Assembly (NCBI RefSeq): GCF_900167365.1
Contig: NZ_FUXL01000001.1
Span: forward strand, 1-64,000
Direction of reading: 5' to 3'
From: Consotaella salsifontis
Lineage (GTDB): Bacteria > Pseudomonadota > Alphaproteobacteria > Rhizobiales > Rhizobiaceae
DNA: 64,000 nt
The notes beneath the pieces are model-generated. The model made no database searches, had not been told where the DNA came from, and saw nothing but the letters and a program-made list of their open reading frames with translations. The position numbers and the translations under genes are program-made. The first letter of the stretch is position 1, and each line of letters starts with the position of its first letter. Shown here in pieces: positions 45,159-52,985 of the stretch.

Positions 45159-46166
45159 TCAGCGAAGATCCTTCCACGCCGGCAACCGGTCGCCTGGGCG
45201 GGCCTCGGCGGCAAACACACCGCGTGCGATGGCCCGCGCCATGGCCGCGCTCGCGGCCGCTGCCAGCTCGATCCGCTGAGGTCCGTCGGCTCTTTGCCCG
45301 CTCCCTCCGGTCGCAAGCGAAAAGACCAAGTCGCCATCCATGTCGGTGTGGGCCGGCCAGAGCGCGCGGGCAAACCCGTCATGGGCAGCCACCGCGAGGC
45401 GGCGCGCGCCCGCCTTGTCGAGGATGGCATCCGTGGCGATTACGGCGATGGTGGTGTTGCCGCCGGGCGCGGCGGAGAACTTGGTGCGCGGCATTGAGGC
45501 GTCGCCGGGCAGGGGGTGCGGCAGCCCCAGACCGCCATATTCGGCGTCCGCCTCGAAGGGCGCCGCCCAGAAATGGCGCGTGTCGCCGACGAGCGGCGAT
45601 CCCACCGCATTGACGGCGACGAGCGCCGCGACCGTGACGCCCGATTCAAGCGTGAACGACGCCGAGCCGAGGCCGCCCTTGACCTTGGCGGTCAAGGCGC
45701 CGGTGCCGGCTCCGACGCTGCCGATCGCGAAATCCACACCGGCCCGCTCGGCCGCCATGGCACCGAGTTTGCGATAGGGCGGGAAGCGACCCCAACTCTT
45801 GTCGCCACCGTTCAGAAGATCGAAGAGGATCGCCGCCGGCACGATCGGCACCGCGACGTCGCCGACCTTGAAGCCGCGCCCCGCCTCGCGCAGCACGGCC
45901 TGGACGCCGGAGGCCGCGTCGAGACCGAAGGCCGATCCTCCGGAAAGTACGAGAGCGTCGATCCGCTCCACCGTGTTCTCGGGCGCTAGAAGGTCCGTTT
46001 CGCGTGTGCCCGGCGCGCCGCCGAGTACCATTACGGAAGCCACCGCGGGTTCGTCGCAGAGGACGGCCGTGACGCCGCTTTTCAACCGCTCATCCTCGGC
46101 GTTGCCGACGCGAAGGCCCGCGACGTCCGTCAGAAGGTTGCGATGGCCGATTCGCCAGGCCGCCAT
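45159..46166 (-). CDS. P1-family (S58/DmpA-like) autoprocessing peptidase
   Basis: A 335-aa Ntn-like hydrolase of the DmpA/NylC/BapA group, whose precursors self-cleave to expose a nucleophilic Ser or Thr. The cleavage region PGGNTTIAVIATDAIL is present, predicting Asn-Thr cleavage and a Thr nucleophile. The N-terminal block DVAGLRVGNAED, the APGTRETDLL loop and LSGGSAFGLDAASGV are typical. Known members cleave L-aminopeptide amides, D-esters, beta-peptides or nylon oligomers. It starts 3 bp after the binding-protein gene, so the two are coexpressed. No signal peptide. Confidence 0.88.
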   Translation of the reverse strand: MAAWRIGHRNLLTDVAGLRVGNAEDERLKSGVTAVLCDEPAVASVMVLGGAPGTRETDLLAPENTVERIDALVLSGGSAFGLDAASGVQAVLREAGRGFKVGDVAVPIVPAAILFDLLNGGDKSWGRFPPYRKLGAMAAERAGVDFAIGSVGAGTGALTAKVKGGLGSASFTLESGVTVAALVAVNAVGSPLVGDTRHFWAAPFEADAEYGGLGLPHPLPGDASMPRTKFSAAPGGNTTIAVIATDAILDKAGARRLAVAAHDGFARALWPAHTDMDGDLVFSLATGGSGQRADGPQRIELAAAASAAMARAIARGVFAAEARPGDRLPAWKDLR

Positions 46167-46169
46167 CGC

Positions 46170-47249
46170 TCAGTTCTCCTCTTCCAGGACGAAGCGTGAC
46201 CCGTCCCAGCGATAGATGCGGGTTAGATCGAGGTCACTGTCGCCGTTGGCGGAGAAACGAACCGTGCCGAGGCTTGTCGAGAAGGCGGTGCCGTTCAGGG
46301 CTTGCTCAATAGATTCTCCGGTTTCCGCCACCTGCGCGGCGATCTCGACCGCCGCATAGGACAGGCCAAAATGGCCTTCCGCCTCGACGCTGTCGGGCGC
46401 GGCCAGATCAGGAAACCCGATCTGGGGGCCAATGGCGGTGACGCCGGTCGGCAGCGGCGCATCGACGCTCGGCTCGTCGAAAAGCGATTCGCCGCCGACG
46501 ATGGTCAGATCGAGACCGAGGGACGAGGCGTCGCGCGCGATGATCGCGACATCCGGCCGATCGCCCGCGATGAGGAAGTTGGTAACGCCCGTACGTTGAA
46601 GGCGCCGTACGAGACCGAACTGCTTTTCCTCGGCCGGGCGGAACGTGTCGATGGTCGCCGGCTTCATGCCCATCGTTTCCAGACGAAGGCGCACCGCGTC
46701 GGAAAGGCCACGGTGATAGATCGTGCCGTCATCGACGAGGCCAAAGGGCGTGTCGCGCCAGCGCTTGGACAGAACGTCGGCAAGCGCCTCGGCCTGCCGG
46801 TCTGCGCGGGGCGCCAGCCGCCAGACGAGGTGGCCGGTCTTCTCTCTCTTGTCCGTGATCCCGTTTGCCCGCACTCCGACATCGAGCGTCGGGATGGCCG
46901 CTTCCTCGAGCACCGGCAGGGCGGCCTCGATCGATTCGGTGCACAGAAATCCGATCACCGCGACAACCTTTTGGGAGGCCAGTGCCTGTGCGGCATTTCG
47001 TCCCCCTTCGGCCGAACATTCCGTGTCAGCGGAGGTGATCGTGATGCTGTCGCCGCCGTCGGAGAGGCGGCTGGCCGCGGCCTTGGCGCCGTCCAGAACC
47101 TGCTCTCCCAGCACGGCGGACGGGCCGGAAAGGGGTGCGGCGACCCCAACCGTGACGGATGCGGCCATGGCGGGTGCTGTCGGCGCAGCGGCCGCAAGGA
47201 TAATGCCGAGCGCGGCCAGGGCGGGGAGGGGAAGGCGAGGGTGGGCCAT
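46170..47249 (-). CDS. Periplasmic amino-acid-type binding protein (LivJ-like)
   Basis: A 359-aa type I periplasmic binding protein (Peripla_BP_6). The signal peptide ends in AMA before ASVTVGVA. GVAAPLSGPSAVLGEQVLDG and VVAVIGFLCTESIEAALPVL are the conserved family blocks. It is divergent from a second LivJ-like gene and is coupled to a P1 peptidase rather than to permeases. Its ligand may be a peptide or amide rather than a free branched-chain amino acid; that is inference. A partner permease is not obvious, unless it shares LivHM. Confidence 0.82.
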   Translation of the reverse strand: MAHPRLPLPALAALGIILAAAAPTAPAMAASVTVGVAAPLSGPSAVLGEQVLDGAKAAASRLSDGGDSITITSADTECSAEGGRNAAQALASQKVVAVIGFLCTESIEAALPVLEEAAIPTLDVGVRANGITDKREKTGHLVWRLAPRADRQAEALADVLSKRWRDTPFGLVDDGTIYHRGLSDAVRLRLETMGMKPATIDTFRPAEEKQFGLVRRLQRTGVTNFLIAGDRPDVAIIARDASSLGLDLTIVGGESLFDEPSVDAPLPTGVTAIGPQIGFPDLAAPDSVEAEGHFGLSYAAVEIAAQVAETGESIEQALNGTAFSTSLGTVRFSANGDSDLDLTRIYRWDGSRFVLEEEN

Positions 47250-47410
47250 GGCAGCGTTCTAACCCGCCTCGCCAAGGAATATAAGTGCGCACAAGGGCGA
47301 GGTCGTCGCCGCCGCGTGCCTGGTTCGCTTGACCCACCGGGGGCGCCTCGGCAAAGTTGCCCGATCCATAAAGAGCAGGTTGCCTGCCGGACCAACAGGG
47401 AAGATCCGTG

Positions 47411-48613
47411 ATGCCTATGAGACTGAAGACCGCGTGTTTGGCCGCGTGCGCGGCAAGCGCCTTGCTGGCGGGGAGCGCCAGTGCAGAAGAGCTGAAGCTC
47501 GGCTTCATCGGCGGCATCACCGGACCGATCGAGAGCATGGCGCCGGCCATCCGCGCCGGCTCGCAGCTTGCCGTCGACCAGGTCAATCAGGCGGGCGGCA
47601 TGATGGACGGCGCCAAGGTTTCGCTCGACGTCGGCGACACCGGCTGCATCGACGCGGCGAAGGCCTCGAGCGTGGCCGATCGTGTCATCAATTCGGATGG
47701 CGTTGCCGCGATCGTCGGTGCACTCTGCTCCGGCGCCACCATCGCCGCGGCCAACAGCTCGGCAATTCCCGCCGGCGTCGTCATGGTTTCGCCGGCCTCG
47801 ACCTCTCCGGCCGTCACCTCGCTGGACGACAAGGATCTCGTCTTCCGCACCGCCGCCTCCGACGCCTATCAGGGCGAGGTGCTGGCGCGCGTCGTCAAGA
47901 AGAACGGCATCGAAGAGATCGCCGTGACCTACGTGAACAACGACTACGGCAAGGGCTTTGCCGAGGCGTTCAAGGCGGCCTTCGAGGCCGAGGGCGGCAA
48001 GGTCGTGGCGTCCGAGGCTCATGAGGACGGCAAGGCCGACTATCGCGCCGAGCTCGGCTCGCTCGCCTCGACCGGAGCGACGACGCTCGCGGTTCTCGCC
48101 TATGTCGACGGTTCGGGCGGGCGCATCGTCCAGCAGGCGCTGGAAGCGGGCGACTTCGACACCATCGTCGGCGGCGACGGCATGGTTGGCCCCGGCTCCG
48201 CCGCCGTGCCAGAGGGTGGCGTCAAGCTGATCCTGACTCATCCGGGCAGCACCGACACGCCGGGCACGCCCATCTTCGCCGAGGCGGCAAAGGCGGCCGG
48301 CTTCGACCCCGGCGCCGTCTACGCCGCCACCAGCTACGATGCCGCCTTCTCCGTCATGCTGGCGCTTGAAAAGACCGGCGGCAAGCGCGAGGGGCTTTCG
48401 GCTGCCTTGCGGGAAGTGACGAGCGCACCCGGAGAGACGATTCTTCCCGGCGAATGGGAGAAGGCGAAGAAGCTCATCGATGCCGGAACCGACATCAACT
48501 ATGAGGGCGCCTCCGGCTCTCTGGAATTCGATGCCAATGGCGACGTTCCGGGTTCCTACAACGAGATCACCTACAAGGACGGCAAGATCGAGGTGATCGG
48601 CCCGGCCAAGTAA
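47411..48613 (+). CDS. livJ: Branched-chain amino acid-binding protein
   Basis: A 400-aa periplasmic binding protein with a signal peptide ending in ASA before EELKLGFI. The block LGFIGGITGPIESMAPAIRA starts the ligand-binding fold. VDQVNQAGGMMDGAKVSL, GVVMVSPASTSP and YVNNDYGKGFAEAFKAA are LivJ/Peripla_BP_6 features. ATG at 47411 with GGGAAG upstream is preferred to the GTG one codon earlier. It probably feeds the LivGFHM transporter encoded 1.3-5 kb away. A hairpin terminator follows. Confidence 0.88.
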   Translation: MPMRLKTACLAACAASALLAGSASAEELKLGFIGGITGPIESMAPAIRAGSQLAVDQVNQAGGMMDGAKVSLDVGDTGCIDAAKASSVADRVINSDGVAAIVGALCSGATIAAANSSAIPAGVVMVSPASTSPAVTSLDDKDLVFRTAASDAYQGEVLARVVKKNGIEEIAVTYVNNDYGKGFAEAFKAAFEAEGGKVVASEAHEDGKADYRAELGSLASTGATTLAVLAYVDGSGGRIVQQALEAGDFDTIVGGDGMVGPGSAAVPEGGVKLILTHPGSTDTPGTPIFAEAAKAAGFDPGAVYAATSYDAAFSVMLALEKTGGKREGLSAALREVTSAPGETILPGEWEKAKKLIDAGTDINYEGASGSLEFDANGDVPGSYNEITYKDGKIEVIGPAK

Positions 48614-48639
48614 GCCGTTCCCCAAACCTGACAGGTCTT

Positions 48640-48665
48640 GAGCCCCGACCATTCGGCCGGGGCTC
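48640..48665 (+). terminator. Terminator after livJ
   Basis: GAGCCCCG (48640-48647) pairs with CGGGGCTC (48658-48665) around a 10-nt loop, 27 bases past the livJ stop. The following GTCTCGCTTTATTG is moderately T-rich. It is a credible intrinsic terminator separating livJ from csp. Confidence 0.65.
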
Positions 48666-48781
48666 GTCTCGCTTTATTGTCTCCAATCCACGCTCTTTGG
48701 TGGAGATGATGAGCACTGCGGTTGCATTCGCGCGCAGAACAGACCATATGGAGGGGATCGACCGACGCCCGGATTTGGGCT

Positions 48782-48810
48782 TTGTGCAGCTCGTTCTGCC
48801 TTGTTCTAAT
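48782..48810 (+). promoter_or_regulatory. Possible sigma-70-type promoter of csp
   Basis: TTGTGC (48782-48787) and TCTAAT (48805-48810) are separated by exactly 17 bases. Transcription would begin near 48817, leaving a leader of about 65 nt that contains a hairpin. The -10 is good, the -35 only partial. Confidence 0.4.
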
Positions 48811-48833
48811 CTCTAGCTGAAACTCGATGCCGG

Positions 48834-48855
48834 CGCCCCGTCACTTCGCGGGGCG
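48834..48855 (+). promoter_or_regulatory. Hairpin in the csp 5' leader
   Basis: CGCCCCG (48834-48840) pairs with CGGGGCG (48849-48855) around an 8-nt loop, followed by TTTCT, 27 bases before the csp ATG. It resembles an intrinsic terminator placed in a leader, so it could act as an attenuator or temperature-sensitive structure. Cold-shock mRNAs are known to be controlled by leader structure; the role here is inferred. Confidence 0.5.
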
Positions 48856-48882
48856 TTTCTAACTATCCTTGAGAGGCTCTTC

Positions 48883-49095
48883 ATGACCACTGGAACCGTG
48901 AAATGGTTCAATTCTCAGAAAGGCTTCGGCTTCATCGCGCCTGATGACGGCGGTGCCGACGCCTTCGTTCATATCAGCGCTGTCGAACGCGCCGGACTGA
49001 CCGAGCTGCGCGACGGCCAGCGGGTTTCCTACGAGCTTGTGGCGGACCGCCGCTCGGGCAAGCAGGCAGCTGACAAGCTCGCACTCGTCTCCTGA
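48883..49095 (+). CDS. Cold-shock protein (CspA family)
   Basis: A 70-aa nucleic-acid chaperone that melts RNA structure. The two RNP motifs are intact: KGFGFIAP (RNP1) and DAFVHIS (RNP2). WFNSQ at the start is typical. GAGAGG precedes the ATG. It lies just upstream of rpsU, an arrangement common in alphaproteobacteria. A leader hairpin precedes it and another lies between it and rpsU. Confidence 0.95.
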   Translation: MTTGTVKWFNSQKGFGFIAPDDGGADAFVHISAVERAGLTELRDGQRVSYELVADRRSGKQAADKLALVS

Positions 49096-49100
49096 CGAGT

Positions 49101-49116
49101 GGCGGCAATCGCCGCC
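49101..49116 (+). terminator. Hairpin between csp and rpsU
   Basis: GGCGGC (49101-49106) pairs with GCCGCC (49111-49116) around AATC, six bases after the csp stop; TGAGGGTTTTC follows. It could terminate or attenuate csp transcripts before rpsU. Confidence 0.5.
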
Positions 49117-49258
49117 TGAGGGTTTTCAAGCCGGCGAGGCGGGCACCAGACGCTCGCTTCGCAACCGAAGTGGATGCGGGCGCATTCCCGCTGAAAACGC
49201 GGTTCCCCGTATCAATCAGTGAAGGTCGCTCCACGACGAGCGCCAGTGAGGAGATCAA

Positions 49259-49492
49259 TTGCAGGTCCTCGTAAGAGACAACAACGTTGACCAGGCGCTT
49301 CGCGTCCTGAAGAAGAAATTGCAGCGCGAAGGCGTGTTTCGCGAAATGAAGGCGCGTCGCGCCTATGAGAAGCCCTCCGAGCGGCGTACCCGCGAGAAGC
49401 AGGAGGCTGTCCGCCGCGCGCGCAAGCTGGCGCGCAAGCAGGCGCAGCGTGAGGGGCTCCTTCCCAGGCCCAAGCGGGCCAACAGCCGCTAA
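49259..49492 (+). CDS. rpsU: Ribosomal protein S21
   Basis: A 77-aa S21 protein of the 30S subunit. [20 protein letters not shown] at the start and the [20 protein letters not shown] helix are diagnostic. The start codon is TTG at 49259, six bases after GAGGAG. No other start lies within the conserved N-terminus, so TTG is confident. The tail [18 protein letters not shown] is the alphaproteobacterial basic extension. Confidence 0.95.
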   Translation: MQVLVRDNNVDQALRVLKKKLQREGVFREMKARRAYEKPSERRTREKQEAVRRARKLARKQAQREGLLPRPKRANSR

Positions 49493-49582
49493 GGCAATCG
49501 CATTGGGCCTCGGGCGGGAAAACGGGCGAAGGTCTGTTTTTCCGATTGCCGAGACGTTTCAAGCGAAGGCTCGCGTCGATGC

Positions 49583-49600
49583 GGCGCCAATTGTGGCGCC
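49583..49600. repeat. Stem-loop in the rpsU-livM gap
   Basis: GGCGCCA (49583-49589) pairs with TGGCGCC (49594-49600) around a 4-nt ATTG loop. No T-run follows. Confidence 0.5.
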
Positions 49601-49614
49601 CCGCGAGCTTGGCC

Positions 49615-49634
49615 GGCTGGCTGTGGTGCCAGCC
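49615..49634. repeat. Second stem-loop in the rpsU-livM gap
   Basis: GGCTGGC (49615-49621) pairs with GCCAGCC (49628-49634) around a 6-nt loop, 14 bases after the previous stem-loop. Confidence 0.5.
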
Positions 49635-49932
49635 AGTCAAACCCCCGATCAGCCGTGATGCTGGTCGTCTCCGAGCAGATCTGAACCAAAGCGGTTCTGG
49701 CGTCGAGCGATGCTCCGCCCTGCTGCCTCAAGTCATCTCAGTGGAATACCGGATCGGCGGAAAAGGCTGCGAAAGCGGCGAGCCAGCCGGCCTTCGTGCG
49801 GACCGTGGGGCGCGTTCCTTGCCGGGCGCTTTCTGCCCGCTCCTCGCCGAGCGAGAAAGTGCAGGTGCGCGACGACCGACTCTTCTCGATGCGCGATTCC
49901 TCATCGATAAATAGCGGATCGCTTCGGGCGCG

Positions 49933-51234
49933 TCAGCGCCCCCTGCCGCTCACCCGCCGCTCGGGGAGCACACCAGACGGCGCATAGCGCAGAACCAGCG
50001 CGATGGTGAGGCCGATGACGAAGACGCGCATCTGTAAAGCGCGCGCGTCGAGATCGACAGGCGGCTGCCAGCCGAACAGGCTTTGCCCCCAGTCCCTGGC
50101 AAGATGGAAAAGGCCGAGCGCCGCCGGTTCGGACATCGCCCAGACGATATAGACGAACACCGCGCCGAAGATCGCGCCGCGATTGTTCCCCGCGCCGCCG
50201 AGAATGACCATCACCCAGATCAGGAACGAGTGGTTGAGGTCGATGAACCCGGACGGGTCGAAGATCGAGGTGAAGTGGACCAGGATGGCGCCGCCGATGC
50301 CCACAAGCACGCAGCCGACGATGAAGATCTCCAGCCGGCGTCCGGTGACGTCCTTGCCCATGGAGGCCGCCGCCTGCTCATTGTCCCGGATGGCGCGCAT
50401 CATGCGCCCCCACGGCGCGCGGTAGGCGCGCTCCATCAGCAGATAGACGAGGAGCAGGATGATCGCGGTGATCGAAAGATAGAGGCCTCTGGCCCAGAGG
50501 AATCCGATGTCGCTCGCTCCCGGCACCGGCCAGGGCAGGGGCGAGACGGTCAGCGTGCCGCGCGTCAGCCAGTCGGCGTTCTTGAGGAATGTCTTGATGA
50601 TCTGCGCGATGCCGAGCGTGGCGATCGCGAGATAGTCGCCCGGCAGACCGAGGCAGATGCGCCCGACGAACCAGGCGATGATGCCCGCCACCAATCCGGC
50701 AGCGGCCCAGCCAGCGAAGACCGGCAGGCCGAGCCCGCCGATGAAGCCGGCGTCACGCTCGATGGCGACCGTCGCCGGGTCGAACACGCCCACCACCCAG
50801 AGATAGGCGATGGCACCCGCGACCACGGTCAGCGCCTGTGAAAGTCCGCGCGGCAGGCCGATCCGCCAGCTCTGCGAAATGAGCCAGACGACGACCACCG
50901 CCAGAGCCAGCGCCAAAAGGGCGTGGCCGAGAAGTCCGGCTCCCTCGGAAGCCCAGAAGGCATCGTTCACCGGATAGGTGACGAACATCGAGGCGAAGGC
51001 GCCCGCCGCGATGAAGCCCATAAGTCCGACATTGAAGAGCCCGGCGTAGCCCCACTGCACGTTGAGGCCGATGGCGATGATGGCATAGGCTGCCGCCTCG
51101 ACCATCATGCGGGTGCCGTAGGCGGATCCCTGCGCGATGAAGACGACGAGGATGAGCGCGGCGAGGGTGGCGAAGACCAGAAGATCGCGGCGCGGCGAGG
51201 TTGCCGGCGCTTCCAGGGGGCGGGAGGCGGCCAT
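49933..51234 (-). CDS. livM: Branched-chain amino acid ABC permease (LivM type)
   Basis: A 433-aa inner-membrane permease. LNVQWGYAGLFNVGLMGFIA and GLPGDYLAIATLGIAQIIKT are LivM core blocks. GRMMRAIRDNEQAAASMGKD is the cytoplasmic loop that meets the ATPases, and VILGGAGNNRGAIFGAVF closes the fold. It is longer than E. coli LivM by an extra membrane segment around residues 100-160. Last gene of livG-livF-livH-livM, 2 bp after livH. Confidence 0.9.
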   Translation of the reverse strand: MAASRPLEAPATSPRRDLLVFATLAALILVVFIAQGSAYGTRMMVEAAAYAIIAIGLNVQWGYAGLFNVGLMGFIAAGAFASMFVTYPVNDAFWASEGAGLLGHALLALALAVVVVWLISQSWRIGLPRGLSQALTVVAGAIAYLWVVGVFDPATVAIERDAGFIGGLGLPVFAGWAAAGLVAGIIAWFVGRICLGLPGDYLAIATLGIAQIIKTFLKNADWLTRGTLTVSPLPWPVPGASDIGFLWARGLYLSITAIILLLVYLLMERAYRAPWGRMMRAIRDNEQAAASMGKDVTGRRLEIFIVGCVLVGIGGAILVHFTSIFDPSGFIDLNHSFLIWVMVILGGAGNNRGAIFGAVFVYIVWAMSEPAALGLFHLARDWGQSLFGWQPPVDLDARALQMRVFVIGLTIALVLRYAPSGVLPERRVSGRGR

Positions 51235-51236
51235 CG

Positions 51237-52229
51237 TCAGAAAACCCTTCCCTTGAAGATGCCCGTGGGCCGGTAGATCAGCACCACCACCAGGATGAAG
51301 AACGGCACGACGAGCCGGTATTCCGTCGGAACGAAGGAGAGATTGGCGGGAATCTCCCAGGAGGCCGGCAGAATCGGCTGCAGCGGGCGCAGCAAAACGG
51401 AGAAGTTGAAGACGGCGAGGGTCTCGGAGAGGCCGACCAGATAGCCTCCCGCCACCGCGCCATAGGGTTGGCCGATACCGCCCAGAATCGTGGCGGCGAA
51501 GATCGGCAGCAGAATGTTGTAGGCGAGGTCAGGCTTCAGCGTGACGTCCATGGCCAGCATGGTGCCGGCGAGCGCCGCTAGGCTGCCGCCGATGATCCAG
51601 GTCGCCTTGGTCACGGTCTTCAGCGAGATGCCGGTGACGCGCGCGAGGTCGGGATTGTCCGAAACGGCGCGCATGGCCTTGCCGAGACGGGATCGCGTGA
51701 GGAAGAGATGGAGCGCCACCACCGAGGCGATGGTGAGGGCGATGAGGATCACTTGCGGCTGCGTGATGACGATATCCCGGAAACCGGTCGGAATGCGGTA
51801 GATCGCCTTCGGCGCATTGAGATACATATCGCGCGCCCCCGTTCCGCCGATGAGGCGGATCAGCCCCTGGAGCATCAGGGTGACGCCGATGGAGGCCATG
51901 ACCAGCACCACCGGCCGCGCGCCGCGCGCCCGCAGCGGCTCATAGAAGACGCGGTCGATGCCGATGGCGAACACGGCGGTCGCCGCCATCACGACCGGCA
52001 GGAGAAGGATCGCCAGGGGAAGCGGCGCGGAGAAGCCGAACGCCGTCAGCAGCGCGGCCAGCGCATAGGCGAAGAAGGCGCCGGCGGTCATCACGTCGCC
52101 ATGGGCGAAATGGGCGAAGCGCAGAATGCCGAAGATCAGGGTGACACCGACGGCGCCCAGCGCGTAGATCGAGCCGATGACGAGGCCGCCGACCAGGCCC
52201 TTGTTGACGAAGAAGATAAGTTCGTTCAA
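51237..52229 (-). CDS. livH: Branched-chain amino acid ABC permease (LivH type)
   Basis: A 330-aa permease with about eight helices. YALGAVGVTLIFGILRFAHF near the N-terminus, RSRLGKAMRAVSDNPDLARV (ATPase-contact loop) and ILGGIGQPYGAVAGGYLVGL are LivH signatures. The first codon is TTG (52229) with only a weak ribosome site. It follows livF by 51 bp and precedes livM by 2 bp. Confidence 0.9.
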   Translation of the reverse strand: MNELIFFVNKGLVGGLVIGSIYALGAVGVTLIFGILRFAHFAHGDVMTAGAFFAYALAALLTAFGFSAPLPLAILLLPVVMAATAVFAIGIDRVFYEPLRARGARPVVLVMASIGVTLMLQGLIRLIGGTGARDMYLNAPKAIYRIPTGFRDIVITQPQVILIALTIASVVALHLFLTRSRLGKAMRAVSDNPDLARVTGISLKTVTKATWIIGGSLAALAGTMLAMDVTLKPDLAYNILLPIFAATILGGIGQPYGAVAGGYLVGLSETLAVFNFSVLLRPLQPILPASWEIPANLSFVPTEYRLVVPFFILVVVLIYRPTGIFKGRVF

Positions 52230-52280
52230 CGCTTTGACTCTGATCTTTTCGGGTTTCGGTTCAGGATGCTCATGGGGGGC

Positions 52281-52985
52281 TCAACCGCCGAGAAAGCTCT
52301 TGGCGACTTCCGGATCGGCGAGCAGCGCGCTGCCGCTGTCGGTGAAGCGGTTGCGCCCCTGCGCCAGCACAAATCCCTTGTGGGCGATGGCGAGCGCCTG
52401 ACGGGCGTTCTGCTCGACCATGGCCACGGTGACGCCGGTGGCGTTGATGGCGAGGATCCGATCGAAGATTTCGCTCATGAACAGAGGGGAAAGGCCCGCC
52501 GTTGGCTCGTCGAGCAGGATCAGGCGCGGCTCGATCATCAGCGCCCGCCCGACCGCCACCATCTGGCGCTGGCCGCCCGAGAGCTCGCCTGCCGGCTGGT
52601 TGCGCTTGGCCTTGAGCGGCGGAAAGATGTCGTAGACCCGATCCAGCAGCGCCGAATAGTCGTCCCGGCGCACATAGGCGCCCATCTCGAGATTCTCATG
52701 CACCGTCAGCGTGCGGAAAACGTTGTTCTCCTGCGGGACGAAGGCGATGCCGCGACGGCTGAGATTTTCCGGGGCGAGATTGGTGATGTCCTCGCCGTCG
52801 AAGATGACCGTGCCCTGGGAAATCTTCACCAGGCCGAACATCGCCTTCAGCATGGTCGATTTGCCGGCGCCGTTCGGCCCGACGATGACGCCGATCTCGC
52901 CGGCGTTGAGCTCAAGATCGACGCCGTTCAGAATGCTGGCGCCGCCATAGCCCGCCTCGACCTGGGAAAGGCTGATCAGGCTCAT
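52281..52985 (-). CDS. livF: Branched-chain amino acid ABC ATPase (LivF type)
   Basis: A 234-aa ABC ATPase. Walker A is GPNGAGKSTMLKAMFG, the signature is LSGGQRQMVAVGRAL, Walker B is LILLDEPTAGLSP and the switch region is VAMVEQNARQAL, as is usual for LivF. The ATG at 52985 overlaps the livG stop as ATGA. The frame is open upstream only inside livG. Confidence 0.9.
   Translation of the reverse strand: MSLISLSQVEAGYGGASILNGVDLELNAGEIGVIVGPNGAGKSTMLKAMFGLVKISQGTVIFDGEDITNLAPENLSRRGIAFVPQENNVFRTLTVHENLEMGAYVRRDDYSALLDRVYDIFPPLKAKRNQPAGELSGGQRQMVAVGRALMIEPRLILLDEPTAGLSPLFMSEIFDRILAINATGVTVAMVEQNARQALAIAHKGFVLAQGRNRFTDSGSALLADPEVAKSFLGG

Larger units (their letters stand above)
49493..49932. other. 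440-bp non-coding gap with stem-loops
   Basis: This is the longest gene-free stretch in the window, between the converging rpsU and livM genes. It has no open frame with a ribosome site or family resemblance. GGCAATCG (49493-49500) is mirrored by CGATTGCC (49543-49550). Two compact perfect hairpins follow at 49583-49600 and 49615-49634. These structures suggest rpsU 3' processing or termination signals, or a small RNA. I see no tRNA. Confidence 0.45.

Noticed and set aside
46955-48652. 565-codon minus-strand open frame over livJ and the neighbouring binding-protein gene
   Set aside because: It overlaps two binding-protein genes, both with signal peptides and family blocks; the antisense frame has no supporting feature.
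48883-49492. csp-rpsU as a possible mobile or stress island
   Set aside because: This neighbourhood is ordinary in alphaproteobacteria and both genes are housekeeping.
49493-49932. tRNA or other classical RNA gene in the rpsU-livM gap
   Set aside because: No GTTCRANNC T-loop with a matching acceptor stem could be found; only generic stem-loops are visible.
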